Below, piece by piece: positions 12,042 to 23,982 of a stretch of DNA of 64,000 nt (its first letter is position 1; every line of letters begins with the position of its first letter). The translations under genes were made by a program, and so were the position numbers. Origin of the DNA: Trametopsis cervina (Eukaryota > Basidiomycota > Agaricomycetes > Polyporales > Irpicaceae); assembly GCA_022385755.1 (NCBI GenBank), contig MU278350.1, positions 253,965 through 317,964 of the forward strand, written 5' to 3'. The notes below the pieces were generated by a model that was not told where the DNA came from, made no database searches, and worked only from the letters and a program-made list of their open reading frames with translations.

Positions 12042-12651
12042 GGAACTTGTTGACGTTTTATGATATCGGATCGCTACTATTGACTGTACCCTACATGCAC
12101 GACCTAAGTGTCGATTAATACTTGCGGTATGCTATTTGTAGCTCGCAGCCTCAATGACAGAAAACAGGGTTGCTCGGATGCATGTATTGCGGTCTACGAA
12201 CGGCACCGGAGTCGTTCTCCTATCGTTGCAGTAAGGCGACTTCCTATCTTGACCCGGTCAAGGGCGTTGTGGCGCTCAAGCGCCTAACTCTGCTTTCCCA
12301 TCCAACCTCAGCCACAGCTTCCAACCTTCTTTATTCCTCCCTTGACCGCATAACACGGGTCTCGCGACGCGACCTTTTATCTAGTCCCAAGATCATGCAA
12401 CAACATGTCTTTGTGATTTTCCAAGTTCGCTGAGGACGACCGATCGATATCAAGGATTTCTTCATCAGTACAGATCGCGACGGCGTTGCCGTACCCCAGC
12501 CCGGCGACAGGAGGTGAGACTTCCCCATATCCTTGTTCCTCGCCTTCGTTGGCTTCGTTCAACTCCGTCCGCGACTACGACGGCGTTTGTATGGTTGGAC
12601 TGACGCAGTGTCTGCTTTGGACCAGGTTCGGCTAACGCGCGACCCTGGAAT
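12042..12651. other. Intergenic region downstream of MAD3
   Basis: About 610 bp between MAD3 and the next plus-strand gene. It should contain the MAD3 3' UTR and the promoter of the serine-rich gene. The open frame at 12170-12433 and those opposite it show no protein features. Confidence 0.4.
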
Positions 12652-14165
12652 ATGCCATCCTACTGGAATGCAGTAGGACTAACTGGAGCACGCCAGGTAC
12701 GTGTTTCGTAGTGATATCTCGTGAACTCCACCCTTTCAAATGCTGAGAATTCCCTGGACGTCTTTGTTCAGTTGCTAATCGCCTCACCCCGCGACATCCA
12801 ATCACGTTCCTTCACTTACGGAGATGGCAATAATCTAAGCGGCGCCAAGGGGCAAACTTCGTCCGACGCCCTATACTCGAAATCCGTACTCCGTCAAATA
12901 CAATGGCCGACTCCCTTAGAAGAAGACTACGCGCAAAACGAAATAGACGAAGATGATTATTCGTGCTCTCCTATCGAAGTTGAAGGTCAATTCGTCTAAC
13001 AACTGATTTGCGCGGTGTTCTGACCTCCTATCTCACACAGAAGAACGGGCAGGGTCAGAGTCTTCGGCATCCTCTGATACGGAGTCAAGCTCCTCAGAAT
13101 CAGTAGTTTACCCCGAGCCCCAGCAGCCTCTCGAAGATACCTTCACTCAATCAGGAGAAGATCCAACACAATTAATTGAGGCACAATCCGACATTATTGT
13201 CAATCTCCCCACTAGTGGGCAAGGTCCACGAGATGCACCTCGCGCATACAATAACACCGGACTCATAGAGAGTCCGGAAGTTCTAACAGTACGTAAAGTA
13301 TCTGAAACATACCGCATTTAATCTGAGATAGTGACATCCTCCATAGATTATCAATTATCCAGATGACGCCGTCGTCTCAGACACCACATACCTACGTCTT
13401 CCCGGGATGCGTTCCCGGCTCGAAATAACCCGGGTGACTTGGGTTCGAGAGATTCCTGTACAGCCATCAAGGCTGCCAGACGAGCTTGCTCACCAAGTAT
13501 CATCGGCCGCCGTCCACACCGCAATTCACATTCCTCAACACAGCCCTCCCTCTCGAATAAGGGCGGTCTCAAATCCAATATTAAGCCCCTTTCAATCGCC
13601 CTTGCGAGAGACGTCCGTTAGTGGCACCAATCTCATACATGCACCGACCCTTTCATCTCCACATGAGCATCACCCGACAATGCCTCCAGGGAAACCTCAT
13701 GACAGTTCATCACCATTGAATTCCGTACCTTCATACGCTTTCTTGACAGACCAGGATTCCCCATTACCTCACGAGTTCTCATCGATTGACAATTTCCACG
13801 AAGCAGTCACAAGACCGGTGAAACAGTTCGCGACGCAGTCACAGCCGGTTTCTCCTATTCATACCCCCGCAAGCTCAATGGCTGGTCCATCAAAGGTGCT
13901 CCTCGACATATTGAACGGCACCTCTGCGGATGCCCTCTTGCACAACATACCCGTGCCGCGTGCAGGAGTGGCAGACCCCGGTTTCGTCTCCCCTCACGAC
14001 CCGCCGGTATTCAAGCCGAAGCCTATCGGTTCCCTAAGTTTTTCCCTCCCTGTCGGACGCCGAAGACTGTCAGATTCGACATCTGGTGATGGGTTCCCCT
14101 TGGCAGCTGCGCCAGCGGAGGATATTGAGCTAGTCCTACCGTGGCCGCCTGTTCTCTCACCGTAG
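12652..14165 (+). CDS. Serine/proline-rich protein of unknown function
   Basis: I do not recognise this protein. Four exons, 12652-12696, 12772-12985, 13041-13288 and 13347-14165, join with consistent phase to 441 residues. The splice at 12985/13041 uses a less common GTCAAT donor but keeps frame. The product has an acidic/serine cluster (SESSASSDTESSSSES, about residue 90), a short compact-looking segment around residue 170-215 (TTYLRLPGMRSRLEITRV, TWVREIPVQPSRLPDELAHQ), then a long Ser/Pro/His-rich, probably disordered region with SP and TP sites. No signal peptide or membrane helix is seen. The serine content and SP/TP sites suggest a phosphoprotein, but no function is assigned. Confidence 0.62.
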
Positions 14166-14396
14166 CTCCGGGACGTGTTGAGCTTATCTCATTTTTGTGC
14201 GGAAGAATCAGATATGAGAAGCTGTAGTTTTGTGCGGTACATTACATCACGTAACAGTCTGAAATACGTTAAATTGAGACAACGTAACAGGACAGCATAC
14301 AGATTTAAAGGCTATCACTCGGCTGATCCCGGTGTGTACCGCCCGCGCCTGCCGCTCTTTTTGCATCTCCCCACGTTGTTTCGGACGACCTCCGCC

Positions 14397-16017
14397 ATGG
14401 TTGTTGATGATCTTGAGCTCCTACCCGCCGACCCAACGCGGATCCCCAACGTGAGCAGGTATTTCTCTGTTCAAACTCGCCCTCCCTGTCCTGAAACCAC
14501 AACAGGGGCAGGCTCGCCAAGTTGCTGCAGGTCACCCAGACTCACATCTCCAGAACCGCCAACCCATGCACTGGCAGACTGTATGGGGTACCCAGTCGTT
14601 TCCTCAGGAGCTCATAAACACCACCATCGACTATCTCCAACATGACAAGGCCGCGCTGCAGAAATGCTCCCTTGTCCATCCGATGTGGCTCGATACCGCT
14701 CGCTTTCACCTTTTTCGCTCCCTCCGAATCTCCAACGCGCCCCAAAACACAATGAGCAAGCGGAAGGAGGCTGCGATGCCCAAGAATTTCCAGGCTTTTT
14801 TGGCTTTTATCAGCTACGAGGCGTCGGAAGGGTTCTGCACGAGCGTCCGGACGCTGTTCATGATCGGCGACGAGAAAGACCAAGACAGGGACACGCGAAC
14901 GCCCGTCGACACACAGATGCTCGCGTCGATTCTCATGAAGCTGCCACAGCTTCGCGTACTGGATCTACAGCGAGTACGCTTCCAGGAGCGAGGCTTCCTC
15001 ACCTCGCACATCCCTGCCACTCGATTCCGCCTCGACATGCTGTCGCTCAACTTTGTCGGTTCGAGGGAAGATCCTTTGAGCAGCTTATTGGGTATTCTCG
15101 GACTGTTTTCCCAACTTGGTATGCTACGCGTGAGCTATATCGATGGGCTCCGCGAAAGCGCGGACGTGGTATCGCTCCGCAATCCGTCCATCGCTGCCCT
15201 GGCCTCACATCTGAAGGTCGTACGAGCATCGCTGAAGGGATGGCAGGGAGCGATCCAATTCCCAACAGTCCAAGTCTTCCTCGATTTAATGCGGAAGTCG
15301 GAGACTGTGCATACGCTCCAATGGTTGGAAGTAAAATGCAACATCATGCGGGAAGTTGACGCGTTGGGAAAGTTCCTGGAGGAGGCTGGTACCAACCTCC
15401 AGCACCTGGCAGTTGACATTTCGGAGCTTTTCCGAAGCCAGAATGGTTTGTCTATTGTTCTTTCTCTTTGACATGAAACTTAGGACTTTGACAGAACCCA
15501 CAAAGATCGTCGATGCGCTGCATATCCTGGACTGTCACAACCTGCTGTCGTTGAGGATATGTCTCTTCCCCAATTTGCTCAACCCCGTCGGCAACGAAGT
15601 CGCCCTGGTCGACCGAGCCAGCGACTGTCTCGCGAAGATGCTATCTGTGATCACACCCACCATGCGCCGCGTGACATTCGTGTTGGGCTACAACGACATG
15701 CCTCTGGAGGCGTGTAAGCTTATTAAATGGGAGATGATACAGGATGTCAAATGGGAGCGTTTCCCGGACCTGGAGCTCGTTACGATTGGCTTGATGCCTC
15801 GACACTCAGACCGCCTGACCGAAATCAACGCCCGAGACCACATACGCGGTAGGATGCCCTCCCTTCATAGTCGTGGTCTGCTCCACTTTGAAGCAATGGT
15901 ATGTGGACTGCGTCACTCTGTTCTTAAAGTTCGAACCCTAACACATTCTGCTCTCAGACGTTCTGGGATGAAAGCATCGCACCGTCCTTGTTACGAAAAG
16001 CTGCTGCACGGAGATGA
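14397..16017 (+). CDS. F-box-like protein, Agaricomycete type
   Basis: Four exons, 14397-14450, 14506-15445, 15495-15898 and 15958-16017, join in frame to 485 residues. An F-box-like motif lies at about residues 45-85 (FPQELINTTIDYLQHDKAAL, CSLVHPMWLDTARFHLF). The rest has leucine-rich segments resembling irregular LRRs (LMKLPQLRVLDLQRVRF). Large families of such proteins exist in mushrooms; the F-box would bind Skp1 in an SCF ubiquitin ligase and the rest would bind targets, but the targets are unknown. The second intron is 49 bp and its acceptor is the second AG after the branch region, chosen because only it restores the frame (QN-EPTKIVD). Confidence 0.78.
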
Positions 16018-16382
16018 AACGAGAAGTTGTATCTGCGACGTGGACATATATACCCTAGTATCTCTTTTCAAAATTTGTACCGTACACTCACGCTTTGTAT
16101 ATTCTTGACTCCCGGTGAGCTCGAACGCTTTGCCACCAGGAGAAGGCTGAGCGGACGCTGGCAGGTACGAACATACGTCATGCGGGTTGTTTCAATTGAA
16201 GCAAACTCCGATCTGTCATACGTCAATGCGCTCCACCTCTACGTAGCTCGAATATGTATGACCTCACACGCGCGTTCGTATTCTAACGTAAGTAATCATG
16301 ATATTATATGGCTGGTAAGGGTGTACTCTAGTGTACTGTGATAGTCTGTCGCGTATGCGTAGGCGATATTCCGTGTATAACA
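16018..16382. other. Convergent 3' intergenic region
   Basis: About 365 bp between the stop codons of the F-box-like gene and ERG11. It should hold both 3' UTRs; nothing else was recognised. Confidence 0.4.
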
Positions 16383-18424
16383 TTAGTCGAATTTTCTCCT
16401 CCTGTACAGAATCGTCGCAGGAGACTTGGGGAGCGTAATCATCGTCTGAAACACATATGTTGGTGAGATTAAATATTTAGGATTGAAGTTCAGTAACTTA
16501 CGTGGTAGTTGGGAGGAGGAACACCGCCCTCTGGCAGCTTCAATTCTACCTCACGGATCAAGGTCGCAATGAGCGTGCTCAATTGAACATATGCGAACTG
16601 GAAAATCATAGGTTAACGACGAGAACGGAGGAGTTGGTCTTCGCCAGCTCACCTGTTCACCAATGCATCTGTGACGGCCGGCGCCGAACGGCTGGTAAGG
16701 ACTCTCGGTACCCTTGCTGACCAGACCGAAACCAAAGTCGACCTTCGCGCCCTCCGAGTCGTTGTATGCCTTGTATGCCCGCGCAGCGACGCCCTCCGGG
16801 TCAGACCAGCGCATCGGGTCCCACTTTGTCGGATCACGCCAGAGCATAGGGTCCATTTGGCTGACGGCGGCGGACGACATGACCATGTAGCCCTTCGGGA
16901 TGATGTATTGACCATCCTCAGAGGGCGCGGCGAGCGACTGCGGGACGACGGCGTCCTCACGAACGCCGCGCATGATGCTGTGCAGGGGAGGGTGAATGCG
17001 GAGGGTCTCACGGATGACGGAGTCCATGACGGGCAGGTCCTTGATCTCCTCGTATTCCATCGTGCGCCATGAACCGTCGGGTTGACGGAAGTGCTTCACC
17101 TGTTCCTCGTAGAGTGCATCACTGCAAACGGATATGAGAGACATGCTAACGGCGCTACGAAGCAGAGAACGTACGCGATATCAGGTCTATCAGCGATGTG
17201 CAGAACGGCCCAGGAGCTAGTGGCAGAGCTCGTGTGTTGGCCAGCCATAAGCAGCGCAATCATGATGTGTGCAATCTCATGGTCCTTCAAGAACCGGCCG
17301 GCGCGGTATTTCTGTGTCATCAGCGAGGCGATCATATCGTGTTCCTCTTCCTGGAATCACCACGCCCCATATAAGAATCGAAAGCCACTAAAAGTACAGG
17401 GATGCACTGACCTGGCCAGGGTTCTCCCTTCGCTTGCGGATGATCGAGACGTAGAGGTCACTGATCTTCTTGTGCGCCGCGTCACGCTTCCTGTAGCTCT
17501 CCAACGGCAGGTTGGGGAACATCCAGTGAAGAGGCGTGAAGCCTCCGTCCAAGTCGTTAAACACACCGGCATACTCCTTTGTGATCTTCGATCGTACCTC
17601 CTTGCCCTGAAGCGTCCTCGAAGCGGTGAGAATGGTGATCTCCGAGAACGTCTTGGCCGCCTGGAACGAGCCCCACTCGTTAATGTCGTTCATCTGGTAG
17701 GTTCGGAACGAGGCGTCAATCTTCAAGAACTGCTTGACCTCGTCCTCGATCATGCCAACGTATGCGCGGAAGTTCTCAGTGGACAGACCAAACTTGACAA
17801 ACTTCTTCTGTTCCATGAGCAGTTCGTTCGGGCAGTCGTACACAACATCTTTTCCAAAGACGGGGGTAGTCAGGTGCTGTGTACAGAATCGTTAATTACG
17901 GAAGGTATAGGAGATGACGGGTAGAGGCTTACGGTGTAAGCGTCCTCGGCGGAGAACACGGTGTGCTTGCCACCCATGATAAAGTTGTTGCCAGCCGGGT
18001 TCAGCGCCACGGTAATGCGGCGACCGAGGAGGACGAACGTGAAGACGGGGCCGTACTGAACCAAAATACATCTTGAGTACGTTGTGGACAAGTATACGTG
18101 ACAACACGCGCACCTTTTCCCTGTTTTCAAAGAAGAACTTGATAGGATCCTCGCCGTATCCTGCTGCGGACCCAAACCATGGGATGAAGTGGAACACGAC
18201 CGGGGGCAACGAGCGGTCTCTCGGGAGCTACAGAAACTCTCAGTAAGCAACAAGCTTCTCGTTGAAGACAGTATACTTACCAGCTGCAGGAGAACATTGA
18301 TAGCGATAGCAATGAGAGGGATGTTCACGAGCGCAAGCAATACAAGCTGGACAGTCGAGAAACCTTGCAGGAATGTGACGAGCGGGCCTAGGAGACCCGA
18401 GAGGGACTCTGGGATGGAGGACAT
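16383..18424 (-). CDS. ERG11: Lanosterol 14-alpha-demethylase (CYP51/ERG11)
   Basis: CYP51 removes the 14-alpha methyl group of lanosterol or eburicol in ergosterol synthesis and is the target of azole antifungals. An N-terminal membrane anchor (VQLVLLALVNIPLIAIAINV) leads into the catalytic domain: KYGPVFTFVLLGRRITVAL in the B region, the I-helix MAGQHTSSATSSW, the K-helix ETLRIHPPLHSIMR, and the heme loop PFGAGRHRCIGEQ. The C-terminus ends PATILYRRRKFD with TAA at 16385-16383. Several short introns interrupt it, including one splitting the region before LPRDRSL and one after the heme loop (IGEQ-FAYVQ). The ATG at 18424 (MSSIPESLSG) gives a normal family length. It is close to 5'-UTR GTC repeats at about 18455-18470. 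Confidence 0.96.
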
Positions 18425-19285
18425 CGTTCACTCGTTTGCTCCCTGTGTTGTCGTCGTCGTCGTCAGGAGTGAGGACGGTGGGAGAGGGACACGTCCGTGG
18501 TCTGCTCGCGTGGTGACTTCTCCCTCACGCACAAAATATGTGATATATGTATTTTGCTCTCTGTTTCCCATCGAACGATTCTGTGCCATTTCGTGTCTGA
18601 TTAGGTAAGCAGCGCTAGAGACACCGCCGATCACAATTGGTTGCTGCGAACGTACTCTCGGCTGCACTCGACCGGCCTGCGGTCTGTTGGTACAGTCATC
18701 AAGGTCTTGCTCGTAAGACAACAGATATTTGACAGAGGTAGCGCAAGATCTCGCGGGTAGCACACTTGTGTTGGACAAAATTAGCCAATGTGCTCAGTTC
18801 TGCAAACCGACCTGACCCCTCCTGCAGAAAACCTGTTCTCTCCCTCTTTGTTACACCGGATTAGTCACGTCTGCCAGGTCAAAAACGCTCCAAGCTTGGT
18901 CAGTACTTTTCTCTGACTTTCAGTGTATAACACGCTGATGTAAAACAACAGTGCAGTGTCGTCGGGCCTACTACCTGACGGGTACAAGATAATGCAGACA
19001 GGTATGTATTCTGCTGGGTATTCCATATCGAGAAAATGTGCACGTTTCGAAGATTGCGCGGATTATGTGGGAAGAGTGCGTGCATATTTATGATAGTTCT
19101 GTTCGACAATGGTTGACCGCTCCAAATATGAAGGGATAACTTGAAATCGATAGCCTGACACATTTGGGTCTGTATAGATCAGTCAGAGACTGACTTGCTT
19201 GCAATTATCGTCCGAGAATACCTCAATCTCCCGCGATGCTCGTCTTGTTGATTCGGGCGGGCGGCGCAAAATAGCATGACAGAAT
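18425..19285. promoter_or_regulatory. ERG11 upstream region
   Basis: About 860 bp between the ERG11 start and the stop of the next minus-strand gene. It should hold the ERG11 promoter and leader and the neighbour's 3' UTR. A short GTC trinucleotide run lies at about 18455-18470, next to the start codon. I could not identify a sterol-response element by eye. Confidence 0.4.
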
Positions 19286-20863
19286 TTATCGCTCGCAGGC
19301 TGGCCTGTACTCGACGGGATCGGGGTGTAGCCTGTCAAGAATCTCCTCCGACGGGAAGAATCGATCAACCTCCCATCCATTCAGACGGTAGCTGCGCCAC
19401 AGCTCCTCGAACTGCTTCACCATGCCCCATAAACGCTTCCTGTTCATCATTGAATCTGACTCCCAGCATGCCCGCACGAACGACAACGTAGGGAAATTCG
19501 GGTTCAGGATCACCGGCTTCACCGGGGGAACCGCCCATCCCGATCGCTTTTCCTCATTCAAGTTCACCTCTTCCTCGTCCTTTTGTTCAACCACGATGTC
19601 TGCGAGGTGCACGCTTTTCGGAAGCCAGGAGCGCATAGCCTTGAAAGCCCGCTCATCCTCCTCTAGCAGTCCATGCACAGGTAGAATCCATCGACAACTC
19701 CCCCAGAGGATCGACTCTTGCAAGATTCGATTCAGAAGGGGTGAGCCAAGAATAAGCTGCCGCAAAGCACGACAAGTGGAGGCCAACGAGAGCAAGTCAA
19801 AGATTGGCAAATCACGCATCATAGGGAGAAGAAGTTCGTTGGGAAGGTTGCAGATAGCGGGGGATGCCGCGGAACGTGGCATTATGGATGTGAAGGCAAA
19901 GCGTTGGGCTGATAGGGATGGGGTTGGCCATCTGGTGAAGAATGTTGACATTGTAATCCTAGAGCTGATGTCCTAAAAGAAAACTCACACATCAGGGCGC
20001 ACAAACATCCACGCACGACAATCCTGCAAGATGGCAGGAATTAGCTGGCTGCCCCTGAGGCCTGCCTCGATAGCGCATGCGAGATGCTTTGTTCCTCGCC
20101 TAGTATGAATGAAAAAGCATTGCCAATCTCCGAGGGTATCCTCGATACCATCGTATTTCAGCGTCGGGAGAAGTCCCAAAATATCTAGAGAGCAAGATGA
20201 AGGATATACTGTCCGTCCCATCCAGCAAAACTACGTACCCCGGCGTGCAGTGCGCGAATTGACTACCTCGTATAGCTCTCCAGCAAATGACAAGGAGCGT
20301 TCATTGCAGGAGGCAGGAAGCGTAGACATATCCAGCCAGAACTTCAGGTAATGATAGCATCGTTGACAAACAGCCAAGTTTGGGTTGGAGCCATCGGTGG
20401 TGGAACAGTCAGATATTCTGACCTCTGCAGGCTCATCCCGCCATCCGCGAGCGCGCATAACTGTGCAAAAGAATCCTCCGGCGCATTCACCAACTTGCCT
20501 GATCCGCACGTTCGTACCGTCGGGTATGAGATCCCCTCGGCGGGGCGCTGCTCCGAGGTTGTCGTCGGGCTCGAAATAACCGATCGCGATGCAGCGGTCA
20601 GTGTAATAGTGAAGTACCTCTCCGGCCACCGGACCTGCGCCTTCAGGTCGCCATTCGTGGCGGAACCCTACCTCCATTTCAGTTGGAAAGAACATCGTGG
20701 CAAGGGCTTCTGCGATGATTCTCTGTGTTTCCAGGTCTCCTTTCTTGGTTTCCGTAGCGAGCTGTTCTGTGACTTCTTCCAGTTTATGCTGTGGTAGAAG
20801 CAAGTGTGGACCGCCTACGGCGCAGACACCACATAATAAGCAGAGTTGCTCCCGTGATCCCAT
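19286..20863 (-). CDS. F-box-like protein with N-terminal Cys motif
   Basis: Three exon blocks on the minus strand: 20863 to about 20240, about 20220 to 19990, and about 19955 to 19286. The N-terminus has a CLLCGVCAVGGP motif seen at the start of many mushroom F-box proteins, and further cysteines CQRCYHYLKFW near the end of exon 1. The F-box-like motif is in the last block (CNLPNELLLPMMRDLPIFDL, then LASTCRALRQLILGSP). The C-terminus is acidic then tryptophan-rich (RLWGMVKQFEELWRSYRL). The order, with the F-box in the middle, is a common architecture of this expanded family. Role in an SCF ligase is inferred. Exact exon ends were not fully checked. Confidence 0.68.
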
Positions 20864-21366
20864 ACTCTTGTGCTATTTTGCAGTAAGAGTGAGTTACTGT
20901 ATGCTGTGAGGGAGGATGGTTCGACGGTGAGTGAAGTATTAGGCGGAGAATGAAGTAGCATGCACAGCATTGATCTGCTCGTCGATCCCTACGGACACAT
21001 TGGGCAGAAGTGCACTTGTGGCCAACGTTTGGCCCTGCGCTGACATGTCGGTGGACCCAGCGAAATCAGATGAATTGTGGATTTTCGGGACCTACGGGCA
21101 GTGCTGGCGAGTTCCCATAGACCTCCGGTTTCTCGGTACTAGCAGCGATGAGAGCGGGTTTGAATTGTGGTACACGGGCACTACACACATACTTATACAT
21201 GGGTTTAATTACACATAGGTCAGCTCCAGGGAGGCACTGTGTGAGGGTCGTTACTCAAGGGTAGCCGGAACCGGGATCTACATGACACAACATTGAGACA
21301 TGGTCAGACGGACGTAAATACATTAGCAGTGATCACCCACAGCTTCATGGTGACAATACACGGCGA
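20864..21366. other. Intergenic region
   Basis: About 500 bp between two minus-strand genes: the promoter of the F-box-like gene and the 3' UTR of the membrane protein. The open frame at 20970-21218 has no recognisable features. Confidence 0.4.
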
Positions 21367-22865
21367 CTACTCGCTCACTTCATAGAACCTCTGAATACTC
21401 GCTACCTTCGCTACTGACGGCGACGAATGCACAGAGTCGAGCTCATACCCAACGCCATCAGGTTGGAACGCCAGCTGAGTCTTCGCAGTATCGGCATTGC
21501 TGTGCAGCGTACCGTTCCGTCGCTTGCCATGAGTAGATGCACGGACGCTGCCGATCGTGTCGAAGCGTGTGGTGGAGAGGGAGGCTTCGGAGAGCGGGTT
21601 CTTGGTGTGCACGAGGATGACGACGGCGGTCGGGTATATCCCCTGCGTTGCGGTTCAGCTCATGGCTGCAGTGAAATGGGTACAACACGTACCACAATCG
21701 AGCTCGTGCAGTATTGGTATATTTCGAAGGCGAAGGCGAGGCTGGGACGCGCTTCGATCGCCTCATTTACCTGACTAATGCCCATGGTGATCTCTGCCGC
21801 CTGTGAGTTTACTGTATAAGTAAGAAATATCTCTGCAAAGAGAGAAGAGACGCACGAAGAAGAGCATGTATAGCACACCAGTGTCGATCAGGATCATCAT
21901 GACCCTGTAGACCGATGACTTCTTGCCAGTGGACGACGTTCCGAGCGAACGCATCATACGACTGTACCTCCTGCAGACGAAATGAGACAATTCCCGTATG
22001 ACATCAGTGATCTTGGGCTTACAGGGTCTTGATGCCGATGAGCACTGTCGACACCAATGCGATTGCAAACTGCGTGCAATAGGACGTCAGCTGAATGTGT
22101 TGACAGAACGGCGGGTCGGCGAACACGCCCAGTGATAGGTCTGCGTGCGACTGTGCGGCGCAGTAGGAGACCAGGCATGCGCATACTGTGGGAGAGTTGT
22201 CAGTATCAAGATAATGGACAGGAGGATAGAAGAAAGCTCACTCATGGAAGCTAAGTAGACAGCGAGTGGGAGCAGCATGATAAGGATCTCTCTTCCGTCC
22301 CGCCAGAATATCCATACTCGCCAAAGGACAACGAGATCTCCGAGTAGTGTCTACAAGTCGGTTGATGAGCATAGGGATGTATGGGGTGTAGCGATGTGAG
22401 TTTACCATGTATGAGTAGATGACAGCCTCTACGAGGGCGAGACGTAGCGTAGTGTCACCTGACGCCGCATAGCGGTCTTCCAGGCTGTCTGTGGAATTGG
22501 AAATGAGAGTCATGTCCATCTCGACGACGACGTTGTGGACGTCGATGACCCAGAGAATGAAGTCCAGCATCCACAAGATGACGATGGCCGCCAACATGAA
22601 TTTGGAAATGAGACTCTGTCGCCGCTCTTTATGGCTAAATGAACGCAATGAGCGGCTGAGCAGTACAAAATACTGAAGAGACGCACAGCAGCAGCTTTAC
22701 AGCAACGACGAGCAGTACGGTATAGATGGCTGTGAGAACGATAAGCATGGCGTCAAGTAAGGCTATTGCAACTCTGACGAGGAACTCACATATGGCCCAT
22801 GTTTCCACAGTCACGGCAACAAAGGATTGGCGTAGCTCACTGCCAATGACCTGCAGTAGAGACAT
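21367..22865 (-). CDS. Polytopic membrane protein, basidiomycete family, unknown function
   Basis: I recognise the general type, a mushroom-lineage membrane protein of about seven helices, but not a specific function. Exon blocks on the minus strand read MSLLQVIGSELRQS, then hydrophobic helices LLDAMLIVLTAIYTVLLVV, FMLAAIVILWMLDFILWVID, a segment DLVVLWRVWIFWRDGRE, ILIMLLPLAVYLASM, TQFAIALVSTVLIGIKTL, and MILIDTGVLYMLFF. The last exon codes a hydrophilic tail rich in Ser and Thr ending QRFYEVSE with the stop at 21367. Introns are short. The ATG at 22865 is preferred over the in-frame one at 22889. A receptor- or sensor-like role is possible but not shown. Confidence 0.66.
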
Positions 22866-23405
22866 CTTTGCGGTCGAACCTGATAGCACATGCGACGGCC
22901 AAGTGCTGGTAAAAGTAGCTTGGGCTGTTTATACTTCTTTACCGAGAAAGTAAGGCACGGGTGCCGAATAGGCTATGACTGAACCTTACAATAAACGCAG
23001 AAGCCATGGTCTGTCCCTTAGGCAGATTTGGAGGGCATCGGACAGATGGCCAATAGCCAGATCGCGCGCGCCACCGTCGAACTCGAAAGATGGGTGTGTG
23101 CCGTACGTACATTGCTAGAGCTTGAGCCTGGGATAGCACCCGTTGACGGAAGCAGCGACCACTTTCACGGCCACCTTGATGGAAATGTAATGGGCCGACA
23201 ACAGCGCTGTCCACGCCTCACGTCTGCAGAGTACGTGTTCAAATGATGCGCGTCCTCTCTGTGATGTGGTGAGTGGCAGCACCGCCAAAGGGGCCGGCGT
23301 TCAGCTTGAAGTAGGTGACTTACGAGTGAAACGTGATCACGGATGGTTCGGTCGAGGATTGCAGGACGGCGACTGGATTGGCTGCATGGGATCTGTTGTT
23401 CTCAC

Positions 23406-23599
23406 CGTGCCTGGAGTGCGGACGGCCACATGATGAAGTCTGAGCCAAAATCGTAGTGGGTCTGGTGAACTCTGCCCAGTATGGCATAGCACTGGAAGAG
23501 TATTGCCCAAAGCCAAACCTGCCGCAGTGGGCACGTCTTCGGTGCCTTCGTGGCGCCCTCCCTGTCGATAGCCAGACGAATAGCAGCTCTCCGCTCCTT
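23406..23599 (-). CDS. Possible coding exon of an unresolved gene
   Basis: On the minus strand a frame free of stops between a good acceptor (before 23599) and a good donor (after 23406) reads KERRAAIRLAIDREG, then CPLRQVWLWAILFQCY and THYDFGSDFIMWPSALQAR. It looks like protein with a hydrophobic stretch, but no ATG-starting first exon is found upstream and the downstream exons cannot be joined with normal introns (the first acceptor is only 24 bp on). It may be part of a gene relic between the membrane protein and the kinase. No family is recognised. Confidence 0.3.
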
Positions 23600-23982
23600 C
23601 TGCTCGACAACACCGCGGCATCAGGAGTGTATGGCAGTTAATTGCGGGTTCTTGTCGAGCACCGCGACAACGAATGCGCAAGGTAAGTGTTACTAGCAGG
23701 GTAGCAGTTTCATGATTCAAGTTCCCCGAGATCTGCTCAGAAATACGTGTTCTGTGCCGCCGCTCTCCGGTAGCATAGATTGCAGCTTACCTAGTCATTC
23801 ACATCTTGGAACAGAAAACATGCATGGTGTCTATGCTCAGGTCCCGATTCGCCTGCAATCATTATAGCAGCTGTGGCTGTGCTACGTGATGAAACGCTGA
23901 ACGGCCCGCCAAAGGCACCGCCGAAATCCGCTGCAACGTCAAGGCGTCTGGCTGCTCACGAGGCTTCACTAACTTAACAGCC

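Noticed and set aside
12652..16017. A secondary-metabolite cluster around the P450, transporter and ERG genes
   Set aside because: No core synthase (polyketide, peptide or terpene) is present, and intervening genes are checkpoint and F-box-like genes.
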